Origin: an uncultured bacterium
Lineage (GTDB): Bacteria; Bacteroidota; Bacteroidia; Bacteroidales; Bacteroidaceae
Assembly: GCA_945788485.1 (NCBI GenBank)
Contig: CALZMB010000001.1
Coordinates: 1-46,296 of the forward strand
Direction of reading: 5' to 3'
Length of the DNA: 46,296 bases
Shown in pieces: positions 27,312-36,505 of the stretch. The first letter of the stretch is position 1; each line of letters begins with the position of its first letter. The notes beneath the pieces are model-generated. The model was not told where the DNA came from and did not search any database. It worked only from the letters and a program-made list of their open reading frames with translations. A program made the position numbers and the translations under genes.

Positions 27312-28486
27312 TGTGGATCTTTTTCTATACTAAGGTTTTCCTTGTTAATTGTTATTTCGGGTTTCGGCTCATCGGCCTTATTTTCTAATTCTTTTGTAAC
27401 CTTATCTTCTTTGGATTTAGAGAATATATTGTCTTTTTTCCTTTGATTCTTGTTTGAAATCTGTGGCTTTTGTACAGATTCTGTTTCTTTTATGACAACA
27501 GTTTTTGTTTCTTTCGTCGTCTTCTTTGTAGCTTGTGGCGTTTTTGCACGTGTCTTTGTCGTCGATTCAACATTAGGTTTAGGTTTCGTCTCATTTCTGA
27601 AGAAATACCAATAAACTCCGAGAGCGACTGTCGCCATCATGAACAAAGCTATGAGGACATAAGCGACTGTATTGCTGCGGCGTTTCTGCGCCACATATCC
27701 TCCAGCCTGTTGTCTGTCGGCAGGCATGGCGGCATAGACAGAGGCAACGTTTGTCGGGAACTCAATGAGCTGCACCGTTATGTTGTCCTGGCCTCCGGCG
27801 TCGTTCGCCTGGTTGACGAGCATACGGGCGCGGTCTTGCAGCGATATTTCCCGGCGCATTACGGTGTTCAGAATGGCGTTGTTCGATATCATTCCGCTCA
27901 GACCGTCAGAGCAGAGCACGAAGCATGAGCCGGGTTCGGGCGTGATGGGCAGGCTTCCTATCACGGCAGGTTTCATATTGGCAATGCCCAAGGCATTCAT
28001 GATCTGGTTCTTGTCCTGATGATGTTCAGCAGCTTCCTGCGTGATGGCACCTTCATCGACAAGTGTCTGCACATACGACTGGTCTTTCGTTATCTGTCTG
28101 ATCATGTTTCCCGCGATGTAGTATATGCGGCTGTCTCCGACGGAGCCATAATAGACCTTTCCGTCCTTGATGATTGCCATCACGCATGTCGAGCCCATGC
28201 CGCTGCACTGCGGGTCCTGCGCTGCCTTATGCAAGATGGCCTGGTTAGCGGCATTGACAGAAGATTGTATGGCTTCTTCCGGCGTATTGAATCTGTTGTC
28301 GGTGAGTATGTCCTGTATGACTGCCACCGCAAGTTGCGATGCGACCTCGCCGGCATTCTGACCTCCCAGTCCGTCACAAACGACAACCACTCTTCCGTTC
28401 GGCGAGTCAAAAGTTATCATACTGTCTTCATTCAGAGTTCTCACTCTGCCTGGGTCGGTATAGTTCGCAATGATGTAGTTCTCCAT
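27308..28486 (-). CDS. PP2C-type Ser/Thr phosphatase with TM helix
   Basis: The start MENYIIANYTD at 28486 lies one base after the stop of the FHA gene and is preferred. The domain is complete: VRTLNED, VCDGLGGQ (Asp38), SGMGSTC, VGDSRIY (Asp118), CSDG (Asp194) and GGQDN. A membrane helix lies at about 274-296, followed by a Lys/Thr-rich low-complexity tail of ~95 residues outside. The layout resembles PstP of Gram-positive bacteria. Its neighbours are an FHA protein upstream and a kinase-FHA fusion overlapping downstream, a classic phosphatase-kinase-FHA trio. Confidence 0.95.
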   Translation of the reverse strand: MENYIIANYTDPGRVRTLNEDSMITFDSPNGRVVVVCDGLGGQNAGEVASQLAVAVIQDILTDNRFNTPEEAIQSSVNAANQAILHKAAQDPQCSGMGSTCVMAIIKDGKVYYGSVGDSRIYYIAGNMIRQITKDQSYVQTLVDEGAITQEAAEHHQDKNQIMNALGIANMKPAVIGSLPITPEPGSCFVLCSDGLSGMISNNAILNTVMRREISLQDRARMLVNQANDAGGQDNITVQLIEFPTNVASVYAAMPADRQQAGGYVAQKRRSNTVAYVLIALFMMATVALGVYWYFFRNETKPKPNVESTTKTRAKTPQATKKTTKETKTVVIKETESVQKPQISNKNQRKKDNIFSKSKEDKVTKELENKADEPKPEITINKENLSIEKDPQ

Positions 28487-28487
28487 G

Positions 28488-29147
28488 TCACCCGAGTTTT
28501 GGAATTGCAATGAATAAGAATACTGTGCTTCCGAGGCGTATCAAGTCGTGGTTTTCCAATACACCTTCGTCAGAGAGTTCCTTGTTGACGAACGTGCCGT
28601 TGCTCGACTGTTCATCCTTGTATTTGAACTTGTTGTCAACATTACGGTAGAGGATGGACATGTGCTTTCCCGACATTTGGTTGTCTTCAGGAATGGCGAT
28701 GTCGCACGACCTGTCCCTGCCTATGAAATTCTTGCCCTCGTAGATATTGTATGCCTTGCCCAGCGGGTTTCGTGTGTATGTGATGAGGAAGCCTACAAGC
28801 TTTCTGCCTTGTGTGGCTGCCTGTCCCTGCGGCTGGCGTATGATTGTTTTCCCGCCTCCCATAGGCTGAGACTTCGGCTGCGGCTTCTGTCCTTTGATGA
28901 CAGTGTCGCCCGACGCGTCTATCTGCGGCGCACCGCCGAACACTGCTCCGCCTGGTGCCTGTTGCGGTGCTGCGGGTGTCGACACCATTGTGCCGCCAGC
29001 CTCTTGAGCATGCTGATATGGCGGCATACCGAAATTTGGTTGGTTGCTATATTGCGTCTCATTGCCACCCTTTGGGCAAAGAGGGCATTCGTCTCCATAG
29101 ATACTTGAATCGTAAATGTGTCCGTTCGGACAAACTTTCTTTGGCAT
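28488..29147 (-). CDS. FHA protein with N-terminal zinc ribbon
   Basis: The start MPKKVCPNGHIYD at 29147 is chosen since upstream sequence in frame is low-complexity and non-family-like. Residues 6-24 hold CPNGH ... CPLCP, a zinc-ribbon pattern. A Pro/Gln/Gly-rich linker leads to an FHA domain at about 130-215: FIGRDRSCDIAI, SGKHMSI and SSNGTFVN. It should bind phosphothreonine and act as an adaptor in the cytoplasm. It is followed without a gap by a PP2C gene and then a kinase-FHA gene. Confidence 0.92.
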   Translation of the reverse strand: MPKKVCPNGHIYDSSIYGDECPLCPKGGNETQYSNQPNFGMPPYQHAQEAGGTMVSTPAAPQQAPGGAVFGGAPQIDASGDTVIKGQKPQPKSQPMGGGKTIIRQPQGQAATQGRKLVGFLITYTRNPLGKAYNIYEGKNFIGRDRSCDIAIPEDNQMSGKHMSILYRNVDNKFKYKDEQSSNGTFVNKELSDEGVLENHDLIRLGSTVFLFIAIPKLG

Positions 29148-29185
29148 AATGTTTATGTATTTTTTATGGTTATTGTTTTTTTTAT

Positions 29186-29265
29186 TTGACGAATTGACGA
29201 GTTGACAGTTTTTGAGTTTACAGTACACATAACTTTTCAACTCGTCAACTTTTCAACTCGTCAAC
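29186..29265. repeat. Direct and inverted TCAACTCGTCAA repeats
   Basis: TTTTCAACTCGTCAAC occurs twice in tandem (29234-29249 and 29250-29265). Its inverse TTGACGAGTTGAC lies at 29194-29206, next to a partial copy at 29186. The arms can form a 10-bp hairpin in the 160-bp gap between two cluster genes. Similar spacer repeats are widespread in Bacteroidales intergenic DNA. Confidence 0.7.
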
Positions 29266-29307
29266 TTTAAGGAATCAACATGAAACATGTCGTTTTCTGT
29301 TTGTCAT

Positions 29308-30246
29308 TTATCCGAGAAACTCCTCACCGCCCATCATGTCGTCATACGAGCTGTCATCTTCTGCCTCAGCGGTGTAGCTGTCATCAACCGATTCTTCTTC
29401 TTCGTATGTCTCAGCGGTATCATAGTTGTCATAGTCTGCCTCGGCGCTGTAGTCGTGGTCTTCCTCATCATAGCTTTCGTTTTCAGCCAGATAGGATTTA
29501 TCACTGTAGTCAATATCCGCACGGGGATTATAGTCAGGATTGTTCTCGGCATAGTCGCCCTTGTATTCTTCTCCTGTCTTCTCGTCATCGAAGTTGTTGT
29601 GTATCGGGTCTTCGTTTCCCGGATCATAGCCCGGTGCCGGTTCTTCTACTACCTCGCCAGCCTCGTTAGTATAAAAATAGTGGTTGTCGGTCTCTGAAGT
29701 GGCGTGTCCCATGCGGATATTGTCCGATTCGCTGTAATATATCTTTTCGTTCTCCTCAAACACTCCGTTGTCATTAACATCAAGTCCCAGCACATCTGCC
29801 TTGCCGTCGCCATCGACATCGGCGAGGACGAAACGATGTCCATCATAAGTTCCTTCTTCTGTTGACGAGGCCAGTTCTCCATCGACATAGACGTTTGTCG
29901 TTTCATCCCATGTGACGGTAGGCTCTTCCGGCTCGACGGTTTTCGGCTCTTCCGGTCTGGTCTCCACATAGACGACTCTTTCTGTCACCGTCTCTTCCTG
30001 TGTCTCAACAGCCTCTTCCGAGCCTGCCTCAGCTCCGTTCAGCACGTCATCTGTTGTCAGCAGGTCGTTGTCTTCTTCTCCGGGTCTTGTGGCAGCGTAT
30101 GCCGCTCCACCTCCGAGCACTGCTCCTCCGGCTAATATTGCGGCTCCGGCCGCTACTCTTTTCGCCGTTGTGTTGTCGTTGGCACTAAGGTTCCCGTAGT
30201 CCTCTACGTTGAAATCCTGGTTTGTTCCGTTAGTCTTCATAATCAA
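29308..30246 (-). CDS. Acidic protein with Gly/Ala membrane helix and calcium-loop-like motif
   Basis: The 312 residues start with a short hydrophilic leader, then one Ala/Gly-rich hydrophobic helix (about 31-53). A Glu/Thr/Pro-rich stalk follows, then a small domain with GHRFVLADVDGDGKADV and GLDVNDNGVFEENE, two loops like EF-hand or dockerin calcium sites. The last third is extremely acidic and Tyr-rich (repeated YDEE/DYSAEADYDN types). No enzyme motif is present. It is probably a single-pass inner-membrane protein with a calcium-binding extracytoplasmic domain. It lies between a lipoprotein gene and the FHA-PP2C-kinase trio. Confidence 0.65.
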   Translation of the reverse strand: MIMKTNGTNQDFNVEDYGNLSANDNTTAKRVAAGAAILAGGAVLGGGAAYAATRPGEEDNDLLTTDDVLNGAEAGSEEAVETQEETVTERVVYVETRPEEPKTVEPEEPTVTWDETTNVYVDGELASSTEEGTYDGHRFVLADVDGDGKADVLGLDVNDNGVFEENEKIYYSESDNIRMGHATSETDNHYFYTNEAGEVVEEPAPGYDPGNEDPIHNNFDDEKTGEEYKGDYAENNPDYNPRADIDYSDKSYLAENESYDEEDHDYSAEADYDNYDTAETYEEEESVDDSYTAEAEDDSSYDDMMGGEEFLG

Positions 30247-30320
30247 TGAGTTTTTTTAGAGGTTTTTATTATAGTTTCTGTTCTCATGATTTCAGGAGTG
30301 TTCCTTACTCTCTTTGATTG

Positions 30321-30349
30321 TATAGACCCCGCTGAACGGAGTATCTTAC
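30321..30349 (-). promoter_or_regulatory. Candidate ECF-type promoter inside the cluster
   Basis: In the 204-bp gap, minus-strand GTAAG (30349-30345) and GTCTATA (30327-30321) are 17 bp apart. This resembles ECF -35 and -10 elements, about 75 nt before the acidic membrane protein gene. The match is weak, and no second copy elsewhere in the window supports it. Confidence 0.25.
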
Positions 30350-30450
30350 GCTTAGGGTAAAAGTTTTTTCATTTCACTCGAAAAAATGTTCCTTCAATTT
30401 CTTAGGCCGATGGTTCTTTTCATGTACCACATAACCTGTTTAAGCATTCT

Positions 30451-30891
30451 TCAGAACATTTTCATATACTCAGCCCTGCCCTTCATCTTCTGTGGTGTCA
30501 AAGCAAATTTCTTGACAGGCTGAGTGCCTTTCATGTCATAAATCTCGTACGTCAGAGGCTGGTTGAGCTCTACAAGACGCTTTATCATCATTGTGTCAAG
30601 GAGATGCAGATCGTTAAGCATCATGGACGGAAGCCATTTCAGCATCTCGGCATCTGTCAGCTGAGGGTCGTCTGTCAGAGCTCTGAGCGTGAGGATGACG
30701 GTCTTGCCGTCATACACGCATTTCTCCATTCCGAACGCCCCGTATTCTTTCGGCAACTGTGACGCAAACGTCTCCACTCTTGTGGCTATAACACTGTCTG
30801 TCTGTTGAGCGTCATCTGACACACTCTTCTGGTTTTTACCGCATCCGGCGCATAACAAAACCAAAAAAGCAGATAGGATAATGTGTTTCAT
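30451..30891 (-). CDS. Small lipoprotein of unknown function
   Basis: Starting at MKHIILSAF (30891), the leader ends in LLCAGC with lipid Cys17, followed by GKNQKS. The mature part, about 130 residues, is a mixed alpha/beta domain (VETFASQLPKEYGAFGM ... TYEIYDMKG). The overall outline (lipoprotein, ~130-150 residues) recalls the lipoprotein at 20669-21067. Two upstream Met codons in frame are possible but would bury the leader. No known family recognised. Confidence 0.72.
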   Translation of the reverse strand: MKHIILSAFLVLLCAGCGKNQKSVSDDAQQTDSVIATRVETFASQLPKEYGAFGMEKCVYDGKTVILTLRALTDDPQLTDAEMLKWLPSMMLNDLHLLDTMMIKRLVELNQPLTYEIYDMKGTQPVKKFALTPQKMKGRAEYMKMF

Positions 30892-30935
30892 GTTCATAGT
30901 GTTTTTAATGTGGTTATGTTCTGTTTTCAAGAATG

Positions 30936-32162
30936 CTATTTTGTTATCTTTATGATATACGTCTCGTCATTGCTGTCGTTTACGAGGGCATAATATCCCG
31001 GCGAGAGATATACGAACGAGATGCTGCTCACACCGTCTATGATGTCCGATGTCGATGGTTTTATGGCATTGTCGCTTCTTGTCTCCTGCGTGTAGCCCTG
31101 TGTTCTGTGGCCGTCTTCCATTGTCATGTTGTCAAGAGCGACAAGATGCCAGCTGCCTTTCAATTTCGCGCCCACAGTCTTGAACGTGATTGTTATGCCC
31201 TCAGGGAAAGGATACACCTTACGGTCGATGTAGAACGTGTTATCACCCTCTGTCTTTGTCTTTGCAGCAGGAATGCTGAACTCGTTGACATACATCTTTT
31301 CTTTCTCATATACGGCTTTTTTCTTCTCGACGTAAGTCGTCTGGTACTCCTCAATTTTCGATGACAGGATTTTTTCCTTCTTTCCGTTTCCGAGCATGAG
31401 CACGACATACTTGTCCTTGTCTCTCTTTCCGTAGTGCTGTGTGATGATGACACCCTCTTTCGTTGTTTTGTCCTTCATCACTATGACATTGGTGTATCCG
31501 GCCTGACTGCTGACAGTCATGCCTTTTTCCTTTGTCTCTTTCCTTATCTCGATGATGTCAGACATGTGTATCTCGTGTCTGCCGTCGCTTGTCTTTACAG
31601 TCAGTTTCACGCCTGGCACCTGCGAGACGATTGTTCCGGAGTATGTCTTTCCGTGCAGTGTGATGATAACATCATTCAAGCCTTTCTTTCTGATGTTGTC
31701 TGTCTGCTCTTTTTCTATCTTTGCGATATTCTTCCATTCGAGTTTGTATGTCTCTGGTTTAATTTGCATATAGACAGTCTTCGGACTTTCGTCTTGCTCT
31801 GTCTTCAGCAGATTACGGTGGTTGTGTGTCCTGGTCTTTATGTCATACAAGACGATGTAGCGTCCGTTGGCGTCGCCCTTCAGAGCCTTGTGTCCCAAAG
31901 CCCAGCGTTTCAGCTCTCTGTCGAGATTCTCGTACTTCGTCTTTTTCGGTGTGGATGAAATCAGTTGTGCATCGTCGATTACGAACGTGGCTTTCTCTGA
32001 TTTCACCGTTATATCCTTGTTCGGACGCTGCGATATGATTTTGCCAACGATTCTTGACCCGTTCTTCATTACGAACGTGGATTTCTCATCAGCGTATGCG
32101 GCTGAGACAACGATATTCAGCATTGTCAGCGCAAGGAGGGTTTTATTAAGGATTGTTTTCAT
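30936..32162 (-). CDS. Exported protein with three repeated beta domains
   Basis: The start at 32162 (MKTILNKTLL) overlaps the stop of the M6 protease gene by 4 bp. After the signal peptide (cleavage near AAYADE) the protein has three related units of about 70-90 residues, with G-x-I-x-x-Q and a following TVK/VVL strand: GSRIVGKIISQRPNKDITVK, GKTYSGTIVSQVPGVKLTVK and KEGVIITQHYGKRDKDKYVV. Each then ends near an SxI/DIIEI strand. A unique C-terminal domain follows. No catalytic residues are seen. It may be a scaffold or substrate of the adjacent protease. Confidence 0.7.
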   Translation of the reverse strand: MKTILNKTLLALTMLNIVVSAAYADEKSTFVMKNGSRIVGKIISQRPNKDITVKSEKATFVIDDAQLISSTPKKTKYENLDRELKRWALGHKALKGDANGRYIVLYDIKTRTHNHRNLLKTEQDESPKTVYMQIKPETYKLEWKNIAKIEKEQTDNIRKKGLNDVIITLHGKTYSGTIVSQVPGVKLTVKTSDGRHEIHMSDIIEIRKETKEKGMTVSSQAGYTNVIVMKDKTTKEGVIITQHYGKRDKDKYVVLMLGNGKKEKILSSKIEEYQTTYVEKKKAVYEKEKMYVNEFSIPAAKTKTEGDNTFYIDRKVYPFPEGITITFKTVGAKLKGSWHLVALDNMTMEDGHRTQGYTQETRSDNAIKPSTSDIIDGVSSISFVYLSPGYYALVNDSNDETYIIKITK

Positions 32163-34204
32163 TGTTGTATATACTTTTTTGTAGTGTTTCTGTTCTTTAT
32201 AATACAAAAGCCTTGTTGCATAGGGACTCTTCTTCTTCCATCTAAAGAATAAACCGCAGCATTACCGTCAGCTTCTTCTATGATTTCATCTATATCTGTG
32301 GCGTTTTCCACTTTAACAAAATCACTCCATTCAGAAGCGATACCATTTACGACTGAACGAATGCGGACATTTGTTGTCTCGGCATCTTCTATCAACCATT
32401 TCAGATTGACTTCTGTGCCAAAGATTCCCTCTTTCATCTCACTCTTCCTTATAAGTGTGAGATTGCTGCCTAATTTTACTGATGACTGTTCAATATCATA
32501 CGTTTTTGCTCCTATCACCTCATTCCATTTCACGGTGTAACCTTCATTGTCAATAGCAGAGACATGTAACGCTTCTGGGGCATAGATTTCATTGTCGAAA
32601 ATCACATCGAATGATACAGTGCCATCCTCATTCTCGGTTATGTTCCCGATAGCCCTGTTCATATTGAATGTCCAGTCAGTGTTCATGTTATACAGCCTCC
32701 CACCATTGTCTCTGTGAGACGTGTTTGTCAACCATTTGACATTTTTATTGCCGGGCCAGATGTCACCTCTCAGGTCGTTCTCTTTATTTCCATAACTGTT
32801 GTCAGCAGGAATGATAGTCATTCTCTGGTGATTAGGGGAGGGATTAACCTGGTTAGTATTCCAAGCTCTGGCATCAAAGTCCACATGTGTTATTATCATC
32901 CCATGAATATCATTATATGTATCAACATATTTGAACCAGCGTGATGACTGATGGTTTTCAATAAGATAATATTCGTTTCTGTTCCCTTCATTATATATTA
33001 TATATGCTTCAGGCGTGTCACCGAGGTTAGCCATATCGCATATTTTCTGCGTTCCTTTCAATTCTACAGGTTCCAGCCATCCTGCAATCCATCTCTCGTA
33101 TGCGGTGAATCCGTATGGCACCTCACCATATCCTTCTGGCCCGGCATATGAGCCAGAGTTCATTATGTCCCAGTAAGACATCCCGAAAGCGCCGCTATAA
33201 TCTGTATCATAGAAATCCGGAATTCCAAGACAATGGCAAAACTCATGACAAGGCGTGCCAATGCCTGACAGTCTTTTTCCGGAAAAGCCTATCAGTTCGC
33301 TTGAGCAGGCATAGGTGTTGACTGCAACACCATCCAAGGATATAGCATTTGACCCCAGCCAGCTTTCGTGCGGCCAAATGGTATTTGACGGTGCACCGTA
33401 ATGTTCGCCATACCCTGCATAGACAATAAACACCTGATCCACTTCACCGTCTCCATCCCAATCATAATCCTTGAAATTAACGTTGTCGTCAATCAAACGG
33501 CATGCTTCAATAACCATTTCAGGGACATTCTTATCTTTGCCAAACATTTCGGAGTTTCCTCCATAGTATTCATAGTTTCTTGACACTTTCACTGGACCTA
33601 TCACATCAAAATCCAGAATGAATTTCCCGTAACTCTGGTCATAGAAGTAATCGTGTACGGAACCTATGCTTCCATTGTCCGAATAGCCTTTTTCGTTGAA
33701 CAATCTGTTGAATTGAAATTGAGAATCTTTCAAAACCATAGATAAATTTGGGAAATCAACCAATATGACAAGACCTCGTTTATTTCCCGAATAATTACTA
33801 TATTGCCCTAAAGCTTGTGAAGACGAAATTTTATTTTTTCTCTGTAAATTACTATGGTCAAGTCCAAGTTTTTGTTTATTTCCGAGATATTTCCTAACAG
33901 AATCTATGTTATCATTAATAAACTTTGTTTCTTGATTTGTTCTATTTGTACAATTATGAGCAATGATTTTTGAAATGAGAAGGCTATCATTGTTAATAAA
34001 TCCATAATAATAACTATCTCCATAATTGAACACTGGTATATCATCATCTGTTACATAATAATGAACGTATTCATCTCCAAGTAATTTAATAGTTATTAGG
34101 CTTCCGTCTTCCTGTAAGATTGTTTTTTGGACTACTTTAGCAGGACTTGAAAATAAGACTAGATTATGGATTCCTAATAATAAAAATAAAAGAAGGCTTC
34201 TCAT
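32159..34204 (-). CDS. M6-family secreted zinc metalloprotease
   Basis: The 681-residue protein has a signal peptide (MRSLLLFLLLGIHNLVLFSS), a propeptide-like region and a catalytic domain. The zinc motif HEFCHCLGIPD (His320, His324 and Asp330 with Glu321) and a Met-turn (GMSYWDIMNSGS) fit M6 peptidases (immune inhibitor A-like). DWDGDGEVDQV near 248 resembles a calcium loop. A fibronectin-III-like domain follows, and the C-terminus (VYSLDGRR ... IIKNRNTTKKYIQ) resembles a type IX sorting tail, so export to the surface is likely. The 5' third is notably AT-rich. It sits inside the cluster between a lipoprotein gene and the repeat protein gene it overlaps. Confidence 0.9.
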   Translation of the reverse strand: MRSLLLFLLLGIHNLVLFSSPAKVVQKTILQEDGSLITIKLLGDEYVHYYVTDDDIPVFNYGDSYYYGFINNDSLLISKIIAHNCTNRTNQETKFINDNIDSVRKYLGNKQKLGLDHSNLQRKNKISSSQALGQYSNYSGNKRGLVILVDFPNLSMVLKDSQFQFNRLFNEKGYSDNGSIGSVHDYFYDQSYGKFILDFDVIGPVKVSRNYEYYGGNSEMFGKDKNVPEMVIEACRLIDDNVNFKDYDWDGDGEVDQVFIVYAGYGEHYGAPSNTIWPHESWLGSNAISLDGVAVNTYACSSELIGFSGKRLSGIGTPCHEFCHCLGIPDFYDTDYSGAFGMSYWDIMNSGSYAGPEGYGEVPYGFTAYERWIAGWLEPVELKGTQKICDMANLGDTPEAYIIYNEGNRNEYYLIENHQSSRWFKYVDTYNDIHGMIITHVDFDARAWNTNQVNPSPNHQRMTIIPADNSYGNKENDLRGDIWPGNKNVKWLTNTSHRDNGGRLYNMNTDWTFNMNRAIGNITENEDGTVSFDVIFDNEIYAPEALHVSAIDNEGYTVKWNEVIGAKTYDIEQSSVKLGSNLTLIRKSEMKEGIFGTEVNLKWLIEDAETTNVRIRSVVNGIASEWSDFVKVENATDIDEIIEEADGNAAVYSLDGRRRVPMQQGFCIIKNRNTTKKYIQQ

Positions 34205-34218
34205 AAACTTCTATTTTA

Positions 34219-34249
34219 TTTCGGAATCTCCAAATTGGAGATTCCGAAA
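34219..34249 (-). promoter_or_regulatory. Perfect 13-bp hairpin between lipoprotein and M6 genes
   Basis: TTTCGGAATCTCC (34219-34231) and GGAGATTCCGAAA (34237-34249) are exactly complementary with a 5-nt loop. No T run follows on the minus strand. It may be a partial terminator, RNase site or mRNA stabiliser between the two genes. Confidence 0.7.
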
Positions 34250-34267
34250 ATTTTGTAGATGTCGAAT

Positions 34268-35677
34268 TCAATTATTTAAATATCCGCGATAAGTATGTGC
34301 ATTTTTTTTCATCTCTTTCACGTCAATTATTGTTATCGGGGATAATAATTGATAATATAATACAGCGGTCACATTTTCTGAATTTAATACCATTACACCT
34401 GTTCCATTTCCCACAAAATTGTAGATTCCTTTGGCTTCATTATATCCTTCATATGAATATTGCTCTTTTAGTGATGCCAAAATAGATTCAAGAGTGTAGC
34501 TTTGTGAAAACATCATAAGTAGCTGATTTAAATTTGTTTTATTTGTATCAAAATAGTACTTATAAAACACAGACTTTCTCTTATTATACCAACTTGATGT
34601 ATAAGCATTGCTTATTTCTTCTTCTTCAGAAAAATCCATAGCGGCATTATTCATATACGAATTCACAGTTTGAAGTGAGGCACCCCATTCCAAATATGGA
34701 TCAGCATATAATTTTATATTTAGGCCATTATACCATTCTTGAAAACTCAAATATGAATAATCATCAAATAATATACCTTCAATTTTACTTCCAGTATAAC
34801 ATATAGCTCCAAAGTATGATTTCCCATCTTCAACTTTTAGGTTATAGCCCGCATCTTTTGTCGGAGTGAATTTTGAATTATCTAGTTGTTCTGCAGTTTG
34901 AGCTCCAAATACACAATTCACGTCACCTTCTTCCAACAAATATGCAGTTCCGAATGCTTCATTAGGAAATTGATCAGATGATTTATAATATAGATAACCA
35001 CGTTCTGCCCATGTGTTCGGATTAAGATAATTCTTGTAGTAGAAACGATCTTCGCCTTTTTTTTCAGGAGATAAGTAACGACCATCAGGATGGTTTTTTG
35101 TATAGAATGATACGCATAAATAATTACTACAATCAAAATTTGCAGCAAGAAAGTCAACATACGCACCGATTGCATGTGGAGTTATATCAACCCTCTGATT
35201 TTTTCCATTAGCTATTTGGATGACATTTGTCGCAACACCCACTGCCGAATACCATGCAGAATAATATTTTCTTCGTGCTATTTGTATTGTTGAAAGTTTT
35301 TCTTGTCCAACAATAACAAAAGATTCGGAAATATTTCCTTCACTTTCCTTAACCATCATCTCAACGGATATAGCCGTATATTCACCTGCGGGTAAATATG
35401 AGAAATTTCTTTCTGTTTGTCCGAAAGTTTTAACAAACACACTATCTGAAGCAGCTAAGTTTCCATTATTGTCATATAAGAATGTCCATACTCCTATATT
35501 ATAATCTCCACTCAAGAAATTACCCTTAAACTGATCAGAAACACCAAATTCATCATAAACGGTCTGAGTAGAGACTGTATATGTTAAATCTCCATAGGCA
35601 ATCACCTCTATGTCGTCATTAGAACAAGAAGTGAGAATTCCGGCAAATGCCAAAATTATGTATATAATCTTTTTCAT
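34268..35677 (-). CDS. Large lipoprotein, possibly pilus- or fimbrillin-like
   Basis: The 469-residue protein has a lipoprotein leader ending LTSC (Cys18) followed by SNDD. The first ~110 residues (GDYNIGVWTFLYDNNGNLAA ... FSYLPAGEYTAISVEMM) look like the beta-sandwich start of fimbrillin or FimB/Mfa2-like anchor proteins. The rest contains a region annotated in no family I recognise, rich in Tyr/Asn. The base composition is clearly more AT-rich than the rest of the cluster, together with the 5' part of the M6 gene, so this pair may have been inserted later. Confidence 0.65.
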   Translation of the reverse strand: MKKIIYIILAFAGILTSCSNDDIEVIAYGDLTYTVSTQTVYDEFGVSDQFKGNFLSGDYNIGVWTFLYDNNGNLAASDSVFVKTFGQTERNFSYLPAGEYTAISVEMMVKESEGNISESFVIVGQEKLSTIQIARRKYYSAWYSAVGVATNVIQIANGKNQRVDITPHAIGAYVDFLAANFDCSNYLCVSFYTKNHPDGRYLSPEKKGEDRFYYKNYLNPNTWAERGYLYYKSSDQFPNEAFGTAYLLEEGDVNCVFGAQTAEQLDNSKFTPTKDAGYNLKVEDGKSYFGAICYTGSKIEGILFDDYSYLSFQEWYNGLNIKLYADPYLEWGASLQTVNSYMNNAAMDFSEEEEISNAYTSSWYNKRKSVFYKYYFDTNKTNLNQLLMMFSQSYTLESILASLKEQYSYEGYNEAKGIYNFVGNGTGVMVLNSENVTAVLYYQLLSPITIIDVKEMKKNAHTYRGYLNN

Positions 35678-35696
35678 AACGTTTCTTTTTTATGCA

Positions 35697-36455
35697 TTAT
35701 TTCTTTTTTGTACCGATACATTTGAAGAGATATCCTATGGATATTTCAAGTGAGCTTACTTTAGCGGGGAAATTGCCAGCCAGCTCACTTGTCCCGAGGT
35801 AGTATCTCGCATTGGCATAGAAGCCGTCGTTTGCCGAGTTCTTGTTGAAGCGGTAGCCAAGGCCGACAGTCGCCTTTATGTCAAATCCCTTAAAGTCACC
35901 TGTTTTATATTCCATATAGTCGTATGACAACATATCCGGGCTTGAAGACATCGTCCCGGCTATTGTCGGACCTACCTCAATGTACAGGTTCTTCAGATGC
36001 TTTGTGTTGTAGCAGGGATAGAACTGGAGCATGATGGGCACTTCAAAGTATCCGAGCGTGAGATCGTCATCAGCCAGAGTTTTAACTGCATGCTGCTTGT
36101 AGTTAAGCTCCACTCCGATGCCGAACAGTCCCTGTCCGTCGAGCGGGCGGTTGCGGCTGTCCTTGCCGCCGAAACGGATATTGGCTGCTAAGCCGCCGCC
36201 GAAGGATATGCCGCTGCCATCGTAGATTTTCAGATCATCGCCCTCGCTCATCGTTGACACTCCGGCTCCGACACGCGGACCGACCGACAGCTCATAGTTG
36301 TAGTGTTTGCCCTTTACCTCAACATGTGTTGTCGTCTTCTTTCTGTTTTCAACTCTCTGTTTCTGTCCGAAACCGTCATCTTCTGTCACAATCTGTGCCT
36401 TTGCCGTCATGGCGACAGCAAGAAAAGACAGAATAAAGATTGATGTTTTTTTCAT
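35697..36455 (-). CDS. Outer-membrane beta-barrel protein
   Basis: The start MKKTSIFILSF at 36455 gives a proper signal peptide (cleavage after TAKAQ). After a short periplasmic stretch, the mature part shows alternating beta strands with Gly/aromatic pattern (YNYELSVGPRVGAGVST, GLFGIGVELNYKQHA, GYFEVPIMLQFYPCY, ATVGLGYRFN, LEISIGYLF). This is typical of the PorT-like 8-10 strand barrels of Bacteroidetes. It may provide the outer-membrane foot of the system. The gene lies 50 bp after the WG-repeat gene. Confidence 0.85.
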   Translation of the reverse strand: MKKTSIFILSFLAVAMTAKAQIVTEDDGFGQKQRVENRKKTTTHVEVKGKHYNYELSVGPRVGAGVSTMSEGDDLKIYDGSGISFGGGLAANIRFGGKDSRNRPLDGQGLFGIGVELNYKQHAVKTLADDDLTLGYFEVPIMLQFYPCYNTKHLKNLYIEVGPTIAGTMSSSPDMLSYDYMEYKTGDFKGFDIKATVGLGYRFNKNSANDGFYANARYYLGTSELAGNFPAKVSSLEISIGYLFKCIGTKKK

Positions 36456-36505
36456 AAGGTATTGTTTTGTGTTAGTAAAATAAATAATTATCGCTGTCAT
36501 GATGT

